Made by a program: the position numbers and the translations under genes
The notes under the pieces: generated by a model
What the model saw: only the letters and a program-made list of their open reading frames with translations
What the model was told of the DNA's origin: nothing
Databases searched by the model: none
Shown here: in pieces, positions 8,725 through 15,201 of the stretch
Numbering within the stretch: the first letter of the stretch is position 1
How the letters are laid out: each line of letters begins with the position of its first letter
Source: Hyphomonadaceae bacterium
GTDB lineage: Bacteria > Pseudomonadota > Alphaproteobacteria > Caulobacterales > Aquidulcibacteraceae
Reading direction: 5' to 3'
Length of the DNA: 64,000 bases
Assembly (NCBI GenBank): GCA_021731815.1
Contig: JAKFWO010000034.1
Span: forward strand, 21,263-85,262

Positions 8725-9050
8725 TGGTTCGATTCAGACATTTGCATCCCGCCTCCCCGAGACGATCGGCAAATGTCTGAATCATCAGAACCACTGGCAA
8801 GGTGTTGATTCGAGTGGAGCTGTTGAATTTGACATTTGAGCAGGCGCTTCGGGTGAGCGGGACTCAAATGTCAAATTCGCTCCACTAATGGTTCGATTCA
8901 GACATTTGCATCCCGCCTCCCCGAGACGTTCGGCAAATGTCTGAATCATCAGAACCACTGGCAAGGTGTTGATTCGAGTGGAGCTGTTGAATTTGACATT
9001 TGTGCAGGCGCTTCGGGTGAGCGGGACTCAAATGTCAAATTCGCTCCACC
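8725..9050. repeat. tandem pair of 164-bp double-dyad repeats
   Basis: Two copies (starting at 8725 and 8889) differ at only about two positions. Each contains two inverted repeats. The first has arms GATTCAGACATTTGC and GCAAATGTCTGAATC, with outer TGGTTC and GAACCA also paired. The second has arms GAATTTGACATTTG and CAAATGTCAAATTC, with outer GTGGAG and CTCCAC. A relative of the second dyad occurs again at 19999-20053 before aroC. It lies between the receptor remnant and the rpoZ promoter and has no coding potential. Confidence 0.9.
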
Positions 9051-9057
9051 AGGCAGC

Positions 9058-9086
9058 TTGCCTTGCATGCAGGCTCGCGCTAGGAT
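9058..9086 (+). promoter_or_regulatory. candidate sigma70 promoter of rpoZ-rsh
   Basis: TTGCCT at 9058-9063 and TAGGAT at 9081-9086 are separated by exactly 17 bp and stand 32 bp before the rpoZ start. The match to the consensus is moderate, but spacing and position are right. It begins 8 bp after the last dyad repeat. Confidence 0.45.
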
Positions 9087-9117
9087 CAGCGTTTCACCCT
9101 CATCGGAGAATGCCTGA

Positions 9118-9468
9118 ATGGCGCGGGTTACCGTCGAAGATTGTATCGAAAGAGTCCCCAACCGGTTTGCGCTGGTCATTCTCGCCTCGCACCGGGCGCG
9201 GGCGATTTCGGCTGGCGGCGCGCCCTTGGTCGATCGCGACAATGACAAGGATCCGGTGGTCGCCTTGCGCGAGATCGCCGATCGCGCCGTCGGGGTCGAT
9301 GATTTGCGCGACAGCTTCATTACCTCGCTCCAGGAAGTGAAGCCCACCGCCGATGCGGATGAAAAGGCCGATCTGCTGGCACTCCAGGCCCCGGTCGCGG
9401 TGACCGAGGATCAGGTGCTCGCCGCATTACAGGCCGAACAACAGGCCCAGCGCGAAGACCGGTTCTGA
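9118..9468 (+). CDS. rpoZ: RNA polymerase omega subunit
   Basis: The protein begins [20 protein letters not shown], the standard alphaproteobacterial omega start, with the fold-forming helices and [10 protein letters not shown]. It helps assemble the RNA polymerase beta-prime subunit. The 116-residue length is normal, with a variable acidic tail. GGAG lies about 10 nt before the start. The (p)ppGpp synthetase gene follows 3 nt later, the usual rpoZ-rsh operon, linking the polymerase subunit with the alarmone that acts on it. Confidence 0.96.
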   Translation: MARVTVEDCIERVPNRFALVILASHRARAISAGGAPLVDRDNDKDPVVALREIADRAVGVDDLRDSFITSLQEVKPTADADEKADLLALQAPVAVTEDQVLAALQAEQQAQREDRF

Positions 9469-9471
9469 GCC

Positions 9472-11943
9472 ATGGACGGCAGGGCGGAGCTCGCAGCGCG
9501 CATCCCGCCGGAAATCTCTCCGCTCAAGCCGCCGGTCGTGGGGGCGCTTCGCGGGCAGAATGGTGGTGCGCCGGTTCCGGGTTCTCCGGATGCGATTGCG
9601 CCCTCTGCCGCGGCCCCACACGGTGCTGCGTCGTCGGAAGCGCCCGGGAATTCCCCGCTCAAAAGCCCCGAAATGGAGCCCGCGCCCGGGCACTCTCCGC
9701 CAACGCGGCCCAGTGGCAAGGCGCGGGTGCTGCGTCAATATGAATTGCTCGAGCGGATCAAGGCCTATGATCCGGGCGTGGATGAAGCACTCGTCAACCG
9801 CGCTTATGTGTTTGCCGTCAAGGCCCATGGCGCGCAGACCCGCTATTCCGGCGACCCCTATTTTGCCCATCCCATTCAGGTAGCAGGGATTCTCACCGAT
9901 CTGCGCCTTGATGCCGCCAGTATCGTATCGGGCCTGCTCCACGACGTGCTGGAAGACACGGACGCGACCGAACAGGATATCCGGGTCCAGTTTGGCGTCG
10001 ATGTCGCGCGGATTGTCGAGGGCGTTACCAAGCTATCGCAAATCCCGCTTGTCACTGAAGAGGAAAAACAGGCCGAGAATTTACGTAAATTCTTTATGGC
10101 CACGTCGAACGATATCCGCGTATTGCTGGTCAAGCTTGCCGATCGGCTCCACAATATGCGGACCCTTGAATTTCACCCGAAAGCCCGGTCGCGGGCCCGC
10201 ATCGCGCGCGAAACGCTGGAAATCTACGCGCCGCTCGCGCGCATGATCGGCCTCTATACCATCGCCGGCGAAATGGAAGACCTTGGCTTCGCCACGCTCA
10301 ACCCGGCGGCGCGCGAGACAATCCTCGGCCGGATCGCGGATATGCGCGCGCGCCACAAGGAAAATGTGGCATTGTTATCCGCCGAGGTCGCACGCAAGCT
10401 CGAGGAAGCGGGCGTCGAATGCGAGATTTTTGGCCGCGAGAAAAAGCCCTATTCCATCTGGCGAAAGCTCGAACGCAAGGGCATTTCCTTCGAGGATCTG
10501 GCCGATGTCTACGCCTTCCGGGTTCTCGTGAATGTGCCCGATGATTGCTATCGCGCGCTCGGGATCATTCACCGGGCATGGCGCTGCATTCCTGAACGTT
10601 TTCACGATTTCATCTCGGTGCCCAAGCCCAATGGCTATCGTTCGCTGCATACGACGATCGTGGGGGCAGGCAATGCGCGGGTCGAATTGCAGATCCGCAC
10701 GCGCGAAATGGAACAGGTCGCCGAATATGGCCTTGCCGCCCATTGGCGCTACAAGGAAAAGCGCTATGCCGGTGACGACCATGCCGCCGAAACTTCCGGG
10801 CAGGATCCGGTCGCGGGCATCGCCAGCCTGATCGCCATTCTCGAGGATGGCGGCGACGCCAGGGAATTCCTCGAAAACGCCAAATTGCAACTCTATCAGG
10901 GTCAGGTCTTCGCTTTCACGCCGAAAGGCCGGCTGATCGAATTGCCGCGCGGGGCGACCCCTCTGGATTTTGCCTATCACGTCCATACGGATCTGGGCGA
11001 TCGCTGTGCGCGCGCGCGCGTCAACGGTGCGGAGCGTCCCCTGCGCACACCGCTCAAAAACGGTGATGTGGTAGAAATCCTCGCCGCGACCGAACCTTTG
11101 ATTCATGCCGACTGGCCATCGCTTGCCATGACCGGACGGGCGCGCTCGGCGATCAAGCGGCTCATCCGCAGCAACCGGACCCAGCAATTCGATCGCACCG
11201 GCCGAAAACTGGCCGAGCATGCCTTTCATCAATTCGGCCGGTCGATCGACGACATCGCCTTTGCCGATTCATTGGCGCGCCTCGGCTTTGCCGACGAATC
11301 CGCCTTGTTTCAGGCAATTGGGGAAGGAAAATTGCCGGCCGTCGATCTCGTTGAATCGGTCTTTCCGGGCCTCACCCAGGAGATGCGGCGCGAAGCCGCA
11401 CGTACCCGCATCTCGGGGCGGCGCATCGGGCTCTATGTGGTGGGCGAAGGACTTGCGCCCGGCGGAAGCCTCACGCTCGCGCCCTGCTGTACGCCCGTGC
11501 CGGGCGATCGCATCGTGGGCGTCATGACGCCGGGCCAGGGCCTCTTTATTCACTCCATTGGCTGCCATCGCCTGGCTACGGCCGAAGAATGGTCGTGGAT
11601 CGACCTCCATTGGACGCCCGAGGCCGAGACTGACGGACTGGCGATCGCACGTGTGCTGGTCTCGGCCGAAAACAGTCCTGGTGTTTTGGCGCGGCTCTGC
11701 GCCTATACCGCCGATGCGCATGGCAATATCGACAATGTCCGCGTCACCCGCCGGGCGCTCGACGCCTTCGACATCCTGTTCGATATCGAAGTGACGAGTG
11801 CCCGCGCACTGACGCAAATCCTTGTGGCCATGCGCGCCGATCGCGCGATCTTGAGCGCCGACCGCCTGCGCGGCCAGTTCGAGCCCGAAGACGACCCGGG
11901 CTCCCCTCCACTGCGTCCGATACTTCCGCCATCGAACGGTTAA
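9472..11943 (+). CDS. spoT: bifunctional (p)ppGpp synthetase/hydrolase (Rsh)
   Basis: This is the single long RelA/SpoT enzyme typical of alphaproteobacteria; it makes and degrades (p)ppGpp during starvation. The HD hydrolase domain is intact (FAHP near 131-134, GLLHDVLEDT with HD at 157-158). The synthetase domain follows, with PKPNGYRSLHTTI and ELQIRTREMEQ. A TGS domain starts near QVFAFTPKGRLIELPRGATP, and an ACT domain closes the protein (about 730-810). The first 80 residues form a Pro/Gly/Ala-rich extension not needed for the fold; a later start is possible but none with a better ribosome site was seen. Length is 823 residues. Confidence 0.95.
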   Translation: MDGRAELAARIPPEISPLKPPVVGALRGQNGGAPVPGSPDAIAPSAAAPHGAASSEAPGNSPLKSPEMEPAPGHSPPTRPSGKARVLRQYELLERIKAYDPGVDEALVNRAYVFAVKAHGAQTRYSGDPYFAHPIQVAGILTDLRLDAASIVSGLLHDVLEDTDATEQDIRVQFGVDVARIVEGVTKLSQIPLVTEEEKQAENLRKFFMATSNDIRVLLVKLADRLHNMRTLEFHPKARSRARIARETLEIYAPLARMIGLYTIAGEMEDLGFATLNPAARETILGRIADMRARHKENVALLSAEVARKLEEAGVECEIFGREKKPYSIWRKLERKGISFEDLADVYAFRVLVNVPDDCYRALGIIHRAWRCIPERFHDFISVPKPNGYRSLHTTIVGAGNARVELQIRTREMEQVAEYGLAAHWRYKEKRYAGDDHAAETSGQDPVAGIASLIAILEDGGDAREFLENAKLQLYQGQVFAFTPKGRLIELPRGATPLDFAYHVHTDLGDRCARARVNGAERPLRTPLKNGDVVEILAATEPLIHADWPSLAMTGRARSAIKRLIRSNRTQQFDRTGRKLAEHAFHQFGRSIDDIAFADSLARLGFADESALFQAIGEGKLPAVDLVESVFPGLTQEMRREAARTRISGRRIGLYVVGEGLAPGGSLTLAPCCTPVPGDRIVGVMTPGQGLFIHSIGCHRLATAEEWSWIDLHWTPEAETDGLAIARVLVSAENSPGVLARLCAYTADAHGNIDNVRVTRRALDAFDILFDIEVTSARALTQILVAMRADRAILSADRLRGQFEPEDDPGSPPLRPILPPSNG

Positions 11944-12084
11944 TCATTGGTCGCTTGATCCTGGGCCGGTGTCACCTGCCTGAACTGGCCGCTGGCCGCA
12001 AGAACCGGGCAGGCCGCGCAGGCGGAATCCGGTTCACACCCCGGTACTCGGCCAATCTGCTCGCATCGGCTCCCCATGCCACGC

Positions 12085-12621
12085 TCAGCGCGGGGCGAGC
12101 ACCATGATCATCTGCTTGCCCTCGAGTCGGGGCTCAAGCTCCACCTTCGCCACGCCGTCGAATTGCTTGCGCACGCGGTCGAGAACATCCATTCCCAGAT
12201 GCGGATGCGCCATTTCGCGGCCCCGGAAGCGCAAGGTCAGCTTGACCTTGTCGCCTTCCTCGAAAAACCCGTTCATGGCGCGGGTCTTCACGTCGAGATC
12301 GTGATCGTCAATGCCCGGCCGGAGCTTGATTTCCTTGATCTCCACCACTTTCTGGTTCTTTCGCGCTTCGGCCTTGCGCTTCTGTTCCTGATATTTGTAT
12401 TTCCCGAAATCCATCACCTTGACGACGGGCGGCTGGGAATTCGGTGCGACCTCGACGAGGTCGAGGCCTGCTTCCTGGGCTGCCTCCAAAGCAGCGGAAA
12501 TCGGCATTTCGCCCTGTTTCTCGCCGTTTTCGTCGATGAGCAACACGCGGGGAACTTTGATCTCTTCATTGATCCGTGGCCCGTCTTTCGGCGCGGGCGG
12601 AGCGGCGAGGGGTCTGCGCAA
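12085..12621 (-). CDS. infC: translation initiation factor IF-3, TTG start
   Basis: IF-3 binds the 30S subunit and controls start-codon choice. The 178-residue protein has the conserved N-terminal domain ([18 protein letters not shown]), linker and C-terminal domain ([30 protein letters not shown]). The only start that keeps the whole N-domain is TTG at 12621: an in-frame TGA lies 21 nt upstream and no ATG or GTG stands between. AGGAG sits 12 nt before the TTG. A non-AUG start is known to let E. coli IF-3 (AUU start) repress its own translation; the same is plausible here. rpmI and rplT are not downstream in the window. Confidence 0.95.
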   Translation of the reverse strand: MRRPLAAPPAPKDGPRINEEIKVPRVLLIDENGEKQGEMPISAALEAAQEAGLDLVEVAPNSQPPVVKVMDFGKYKYQEQKRKAEARKNQKVVEIKEIKLRPGIDDHDLDVKTRAMNGFFEEGDKVKLTLRFRGREMAHPHLGMDVLDRVRKQFDGVAKVELEPRLEGKQMIMVLAPR

Positions 12622-12948
12622 GGTTCGATTTGTCTCCTGTCAGGGGCCAATCATCGTGGCCCAAGCGCCCGATATTGCCTTGAATGTAACGAAATCATCG
12701 CTCCGGAAAAAATTGGCGACCAGAAACCGGTCAACCAATCCGCCTCCGAATCCTCTGATACGGAACGCCGGCGCGCCAAAGCCCGTCAGGGCATACACGA
12801 CCGGCGAAAAATCTCCCGGATATTTCTGCGGCAGATTCGTCAGCTCCCGACTATGCCGGAAGCGCCTGCGCTATTCAAGCGGCGAGGCGCGTCACCAAAA
12901 ACACGGGCACTTCCGGGATATTGGCAGACCAGTTCCCCGGAAGACATG
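12622..12948. other. intergenic region without recognised gene
   Basis: The 327 bp between infC and the MerR-type gene contain the infC leader. No tRNA, no conserved reading frame and no clear promoter was found on either strand. A 35-codon minus-strand frame beginning MSSGELVCQ has no recognisable homology and is not called. Confidence 0.5.
12634..12638 (-). promoter_or_regulatory. ribosome-binding site that fixes the infC TTG start
   Basis: AGGAG on the minus strand stands 12 nt before the TTG at 12621. The spacing is slightly long. Together with the in-frame stop upstream it supports the TTG as the true start. Confidence 0.6.
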
Positions 12949-13536
12949 CTAACGCGCTGATTCAGGTAGCGCGCGATGCGCTTCGAGCCGCGCGCGCAAG
13001 GCGGTAAGCGCATCAAGCGCCCGGCCGAGCCGGCGCTTTTCCTCCGGTGCGAGGCGGTGTTGGGTTCCGGTCTCGGTGCCAAATGCCCCGGCCTCAGCGG
13101 CGGCGGCCACAGCAGCCTGAAGGTCGCGAGGGCCAATAGCCGCCTCCGCTTTCCCCGCTTTGTGGGGTGAGGGTGCCGTCGGCTGTTTTGGCTTCGCCCG
13201 TGCGCGCGGCGAATCGGGCGCGCGTCTTCTTCCATTACCGGCCGTTTCATTACCGGTTTTGATGACTGCATCTCCGAGCAAACGCTGGGCCCCGCGGATG
13301 GTGTATCCGTCTTTGTGCAGCAAGCCCTGCACCCGGCGCAGCAATTCCATGTCAGCCGGCCGATAGAGCCGCCGCCCGCCCCGCTGCTTCAGCGGCTGGA
13401 GAGCCGGAAATTTCGTTTCCCAGAACCGCAGCACATGGGGCTCGAGCCCCAATTCTCCCGCCGCCTCGCCAATCGTGCGCAATGCCTGTGGTCCCTTGGA
13501 CAACCGCGACGGTGGCTCCTGCCCGTGATCACTCAT
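12949..13536 (-). CDS. MerR-family transcriptional regulator
   Basis: The 195-residue protein starts at the ATG at 13536 (MSDHGQEPPSRL) because AGGGGGG lies about 7 nt before it; an upstream in-frame extension lacks a site. Residues 17-85 form a MerR winged helix: LRTIGEAAGELGLEPHVLR, FWETKFPAL and RRLYRPADMELLRRVQGLLH. The rest is a low-complexity linker and a helical tail, with no metal- or drug-binding domain. In alphaproteobacteria a MerR protein of this kind commonly follows ihfA, as here. Its target genes are unknown. Confidence 0.88.
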   Translation of the reverse strand: MSDHGQEPPSRLSKGPQALRTIGEAAGELGLEPHVLRFWETKFPALQPLKQRGGRRLYRPADMELLRRVQGLLHKDGYTIRGAQRLLGDAVIKTGNETAGNGRRRAPDSPRARAKPKQPTAPSPHKAGKAEAAIGPRDLQAAVAAAAEAGAFGTETGTQHRLAPEEKRRLGRALDALTALRARLEAHRALPESAR

Positions 13537-13645
13537 GCGCTGCCCCCCTCTGGCTGGTCGCTCCGGAATATTCTCGACATGAACCCTGTCGCCCCTCACC
13601 CGTCTCAACACAGACGGCAGCGATTTTCGCGTCAAAACAAATCTC

Positions 13646-13685
13646 TCACAGATTTCCCCGGATCACAGATTTCCCCGGATCACGG
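13646..13685. repeat. 17-bp tandem duplication at the ihfA stop codon
   Basis: TCACAGATTTCCCCGGA occurs twice head to tail (13646-13662 and 13663-13679). The second copy contains the last ihfA codons and its TGA. The duplication does not change the protein end, since the stop falls at the junction. Confidence 0.85.
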
Positions 13686-13998
13686 CTTCTTTCAGCAATG
13701 CAGAGGCCTTGAACGTCACCACCCGGCGGGCAGTGATCGTGGCTTCCTTCCCGGTTTTGGGGTTGCGGCCAATCCGTTCCTTCTTGCTGCGCACCGAGAA
13801 ATTCCCGAAACGGGCGAGTTTCACCGCCTGCCCGGCCACGACATTTTCCTCGATCACGCCCAGCAAATCATTCAGAAAGCGCGCGGAATCACCGCGGCTC
13901 AGGCCGACTTCGCGGATCATCGCCTCCACGAGCTCGGCGCGCGTTATGGTCGATCCGGTGGCAATTGGTCCGGTGGCAATTGATCCAGTGTCGCTCAC
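13663..13998 (-). CDS. ihfA: integration host factor alpha subunit
   Basis: IHF-alpha pairs with IhfB to bend DNA at specific sites and shapes promoters, including sigma54 and CtrA-regulated flagellar ones in this class. The core from ITRAELVEAMIREVGLSR to VVTFKASALLKEAV is typical, with the RIGRNPKTGKE beta-arm that inserts into the minor groove (about residues 76-86). The N-terminus is extended by GSIATGPIATGS, encoded by a 15-bp tandem repeat. The MerR-type gene follows on the same strand, the usual neighbour. Confidence 0.93.
   Translation of the reverse strand: MSDTGSIATGPIATGSTITRAELVEAMIREVGLSRGDSARFLNDLLGVIEENVVAGQAVKLARFGNFSVRSKKERIGRNPKTGKEATITARRVVTFKASALLKEAVIRGNL
13953..13990. 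repeat. 15-bp tandem repeat inside the ihfA N-terminus
   Basis: Two and a half copies of TCCGGTGGCAATTG(A/G) encode the repeated IATGP/IATGS residues before the conserved IHF fold. Copy number changes of 15 bp keep the frame. Confidence 0.8.
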
Positions 13999-14105
13999 GA
14001 TTGAAACTCCGACCGGGGCAGATTTGATCCTGCGCGCAGCCTATCGCGAATCTCTTATAGGGTCAAAGGGATTGGGGGCGCGATCACGGGCTATTTCCGT
14101 GTGCT

Positions 14106-14954
14106 TCATCTCCGGGCGGTTCTGGCCCCTTCATAGAGAGCGATGGCAGCGGCACCCGCCACGTTCAGGCTCTCCATCTGCGCGGCGATCGGAATGCGCG
14201 CCAGCAGATCGCAGCTTTCGGCGACCAGCGGGCGCAGTCCCTTGCCCTCGGCGCCGAGTACCAGCGCCAGCGGCCCTGCCGGCGCAAGCGCTTCAGCGAG
14301 CGGCATTCCGCCCTCCGATGCCAGCCCGATTGCCCGAAAGCCCGCCTGCCGCAAAGCGAGGATGCTTTTGGCGATATTGACCACCCGTGTGAACGGGACC
14401 CGTTCGAGCCCGCCCGCCGCCGCCTTGGCGACAAAGCCGGTAAAGGGCGGCGATTTACGGTCCTGCAATACGATGAGGCGCACCTCGAACGCGGCCGCCG
14501 CCCGGAAGATCGCGCCGACATTTTGCGGATCGGTGATCTGGTCGAGCACCAGAACCATGCCCCGCCCTCCGGCGGCGGTATAGAGATCGGCCGGTGGAAG
14601 ATCGTGCACATGGATGCCAAATCCCTGATGCACCGCCCCTTCGGGCAATTGCATGGCGATGTGACGTGGCTCGGCGATCTGGGGGGCCGGACGATCGGGC
14701 AGCGCCAGAACCTCTTCCGGCAATTCGGCCAGCGCATTGCGGGTGAGCAGGATCTGGTCGATCTGCCGGGCCGGATTGGCCAGTGCCGCCTGCACGGCAT
14801 GGGCACCCCACAGCCAGCGCCATTCGCGGTCGAGAATATCCTCCTCACCCCCCTCACGCGAAAAGCCGCCGCTTTTGCGGACCTTGCTGCGATCGGTTCG
14901 GGGATAAAAGGGTTTCCCGCCCTTTTGGCGATTGCGCTCATCAAACGGGGTCAC
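14106..14954 (-). CDS. rlmB: SpoU-family 23S rRNA 2'-O-methyltransferase (RlmB type)
   Basis: The enzyme methylates a ribose in 23S rRNA (G2251 in E. coli numbering) with S-adenosylmethionine. The 282-residue protein has a basic N-terminal tail, a substrate-binding domain (WLWGAHAVQAALAN near 48-61), and the knotted SPOUT domain with VLVLDQITDPQNVGAIFRAA, LVLGAEGKGLR and IPIAAQMESLNVAGAAAI, the three SpoU motifs. RlmB and related TrmH enzymes are hard to separate by eye; the N-terminal domain favours RlmB. It lies divergent from tRNA-Tyr. Confidence 0.9.
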   Translation of the reverse strand: MTPFDERNRQKGGKPFYPRTDRSKVRKSGGFSREGGEEDILDREWRWLWGAHAVQAALANPARQIDQILLTRNALAELPEEVLALPDRPAPQIAEPRHIAMQLPEGAVHQGFGIHVHDLPPADLYTAAGGRGMVLVLDQITDPQNVGAIFRAAAAFEVRLIVLQDRKSPPFTGFVAKAAAGGLERVPFTRVVNIAKSILALRQAGFRAIGLASEGGMPLAEALAPAGPLALVLGAEGKGLRPLVAESCDLLARIPIAAQMESLNVAGAAAIALYEGARTARR

Positions 14955-15070
14955 TATAAGACGGCCTCCAATTTCGCCGGGCGAATGCCGGTGGAAAGGT
15001 CGAGGGTCCTATCAGCCCGCCGCCGCTCTGACCAGTGCAGCGCTGACCAGATCCACCATCACCCGCGAAT

Positions 15071-15155
15071 GGAGGGATACCCAAGTGGCCAAAGGGATCT
15101 GACTGTAAATCAGACGGCTCCGCCTTCGCAGGTTCGAATCCTGCTCCCTCCACCA
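15071..15155 (+). tRNA. tRNA-Tyr: tRNA-Tyr (GTA)
   Basis: The 85-nt class II tRNA has acceptor GGAGGGA paired with TCCCTCC, an anticodon stem TCTGA/TCAGA with loop CTGTAAA (anticodon GTA at 15104-15106), a long variable arm, T-arm GGTTCGAATCC, and an encoded CCA. It stands just upstream of the SUV3-like helicase gene. Confidence 0.97.
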
Positions 15156-15201
15156 TTCCGCGGACCCCTCATCCGCACCGCGCCTGTATCCACCGGAATT
15201 T

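Noticed and set aside
8966..9340. Plus-strand frame of 124 codons across the repeat and rpoZ
   Set aside because: It runs out of phase through the dyad repeat and rpoZ; the RpoZ frame is certain.
12840..12950. Small minus-strand frame MSSGELVCQ before infC
   Set aside because: Only 35 codons, with no visible ribosome site and no known family.
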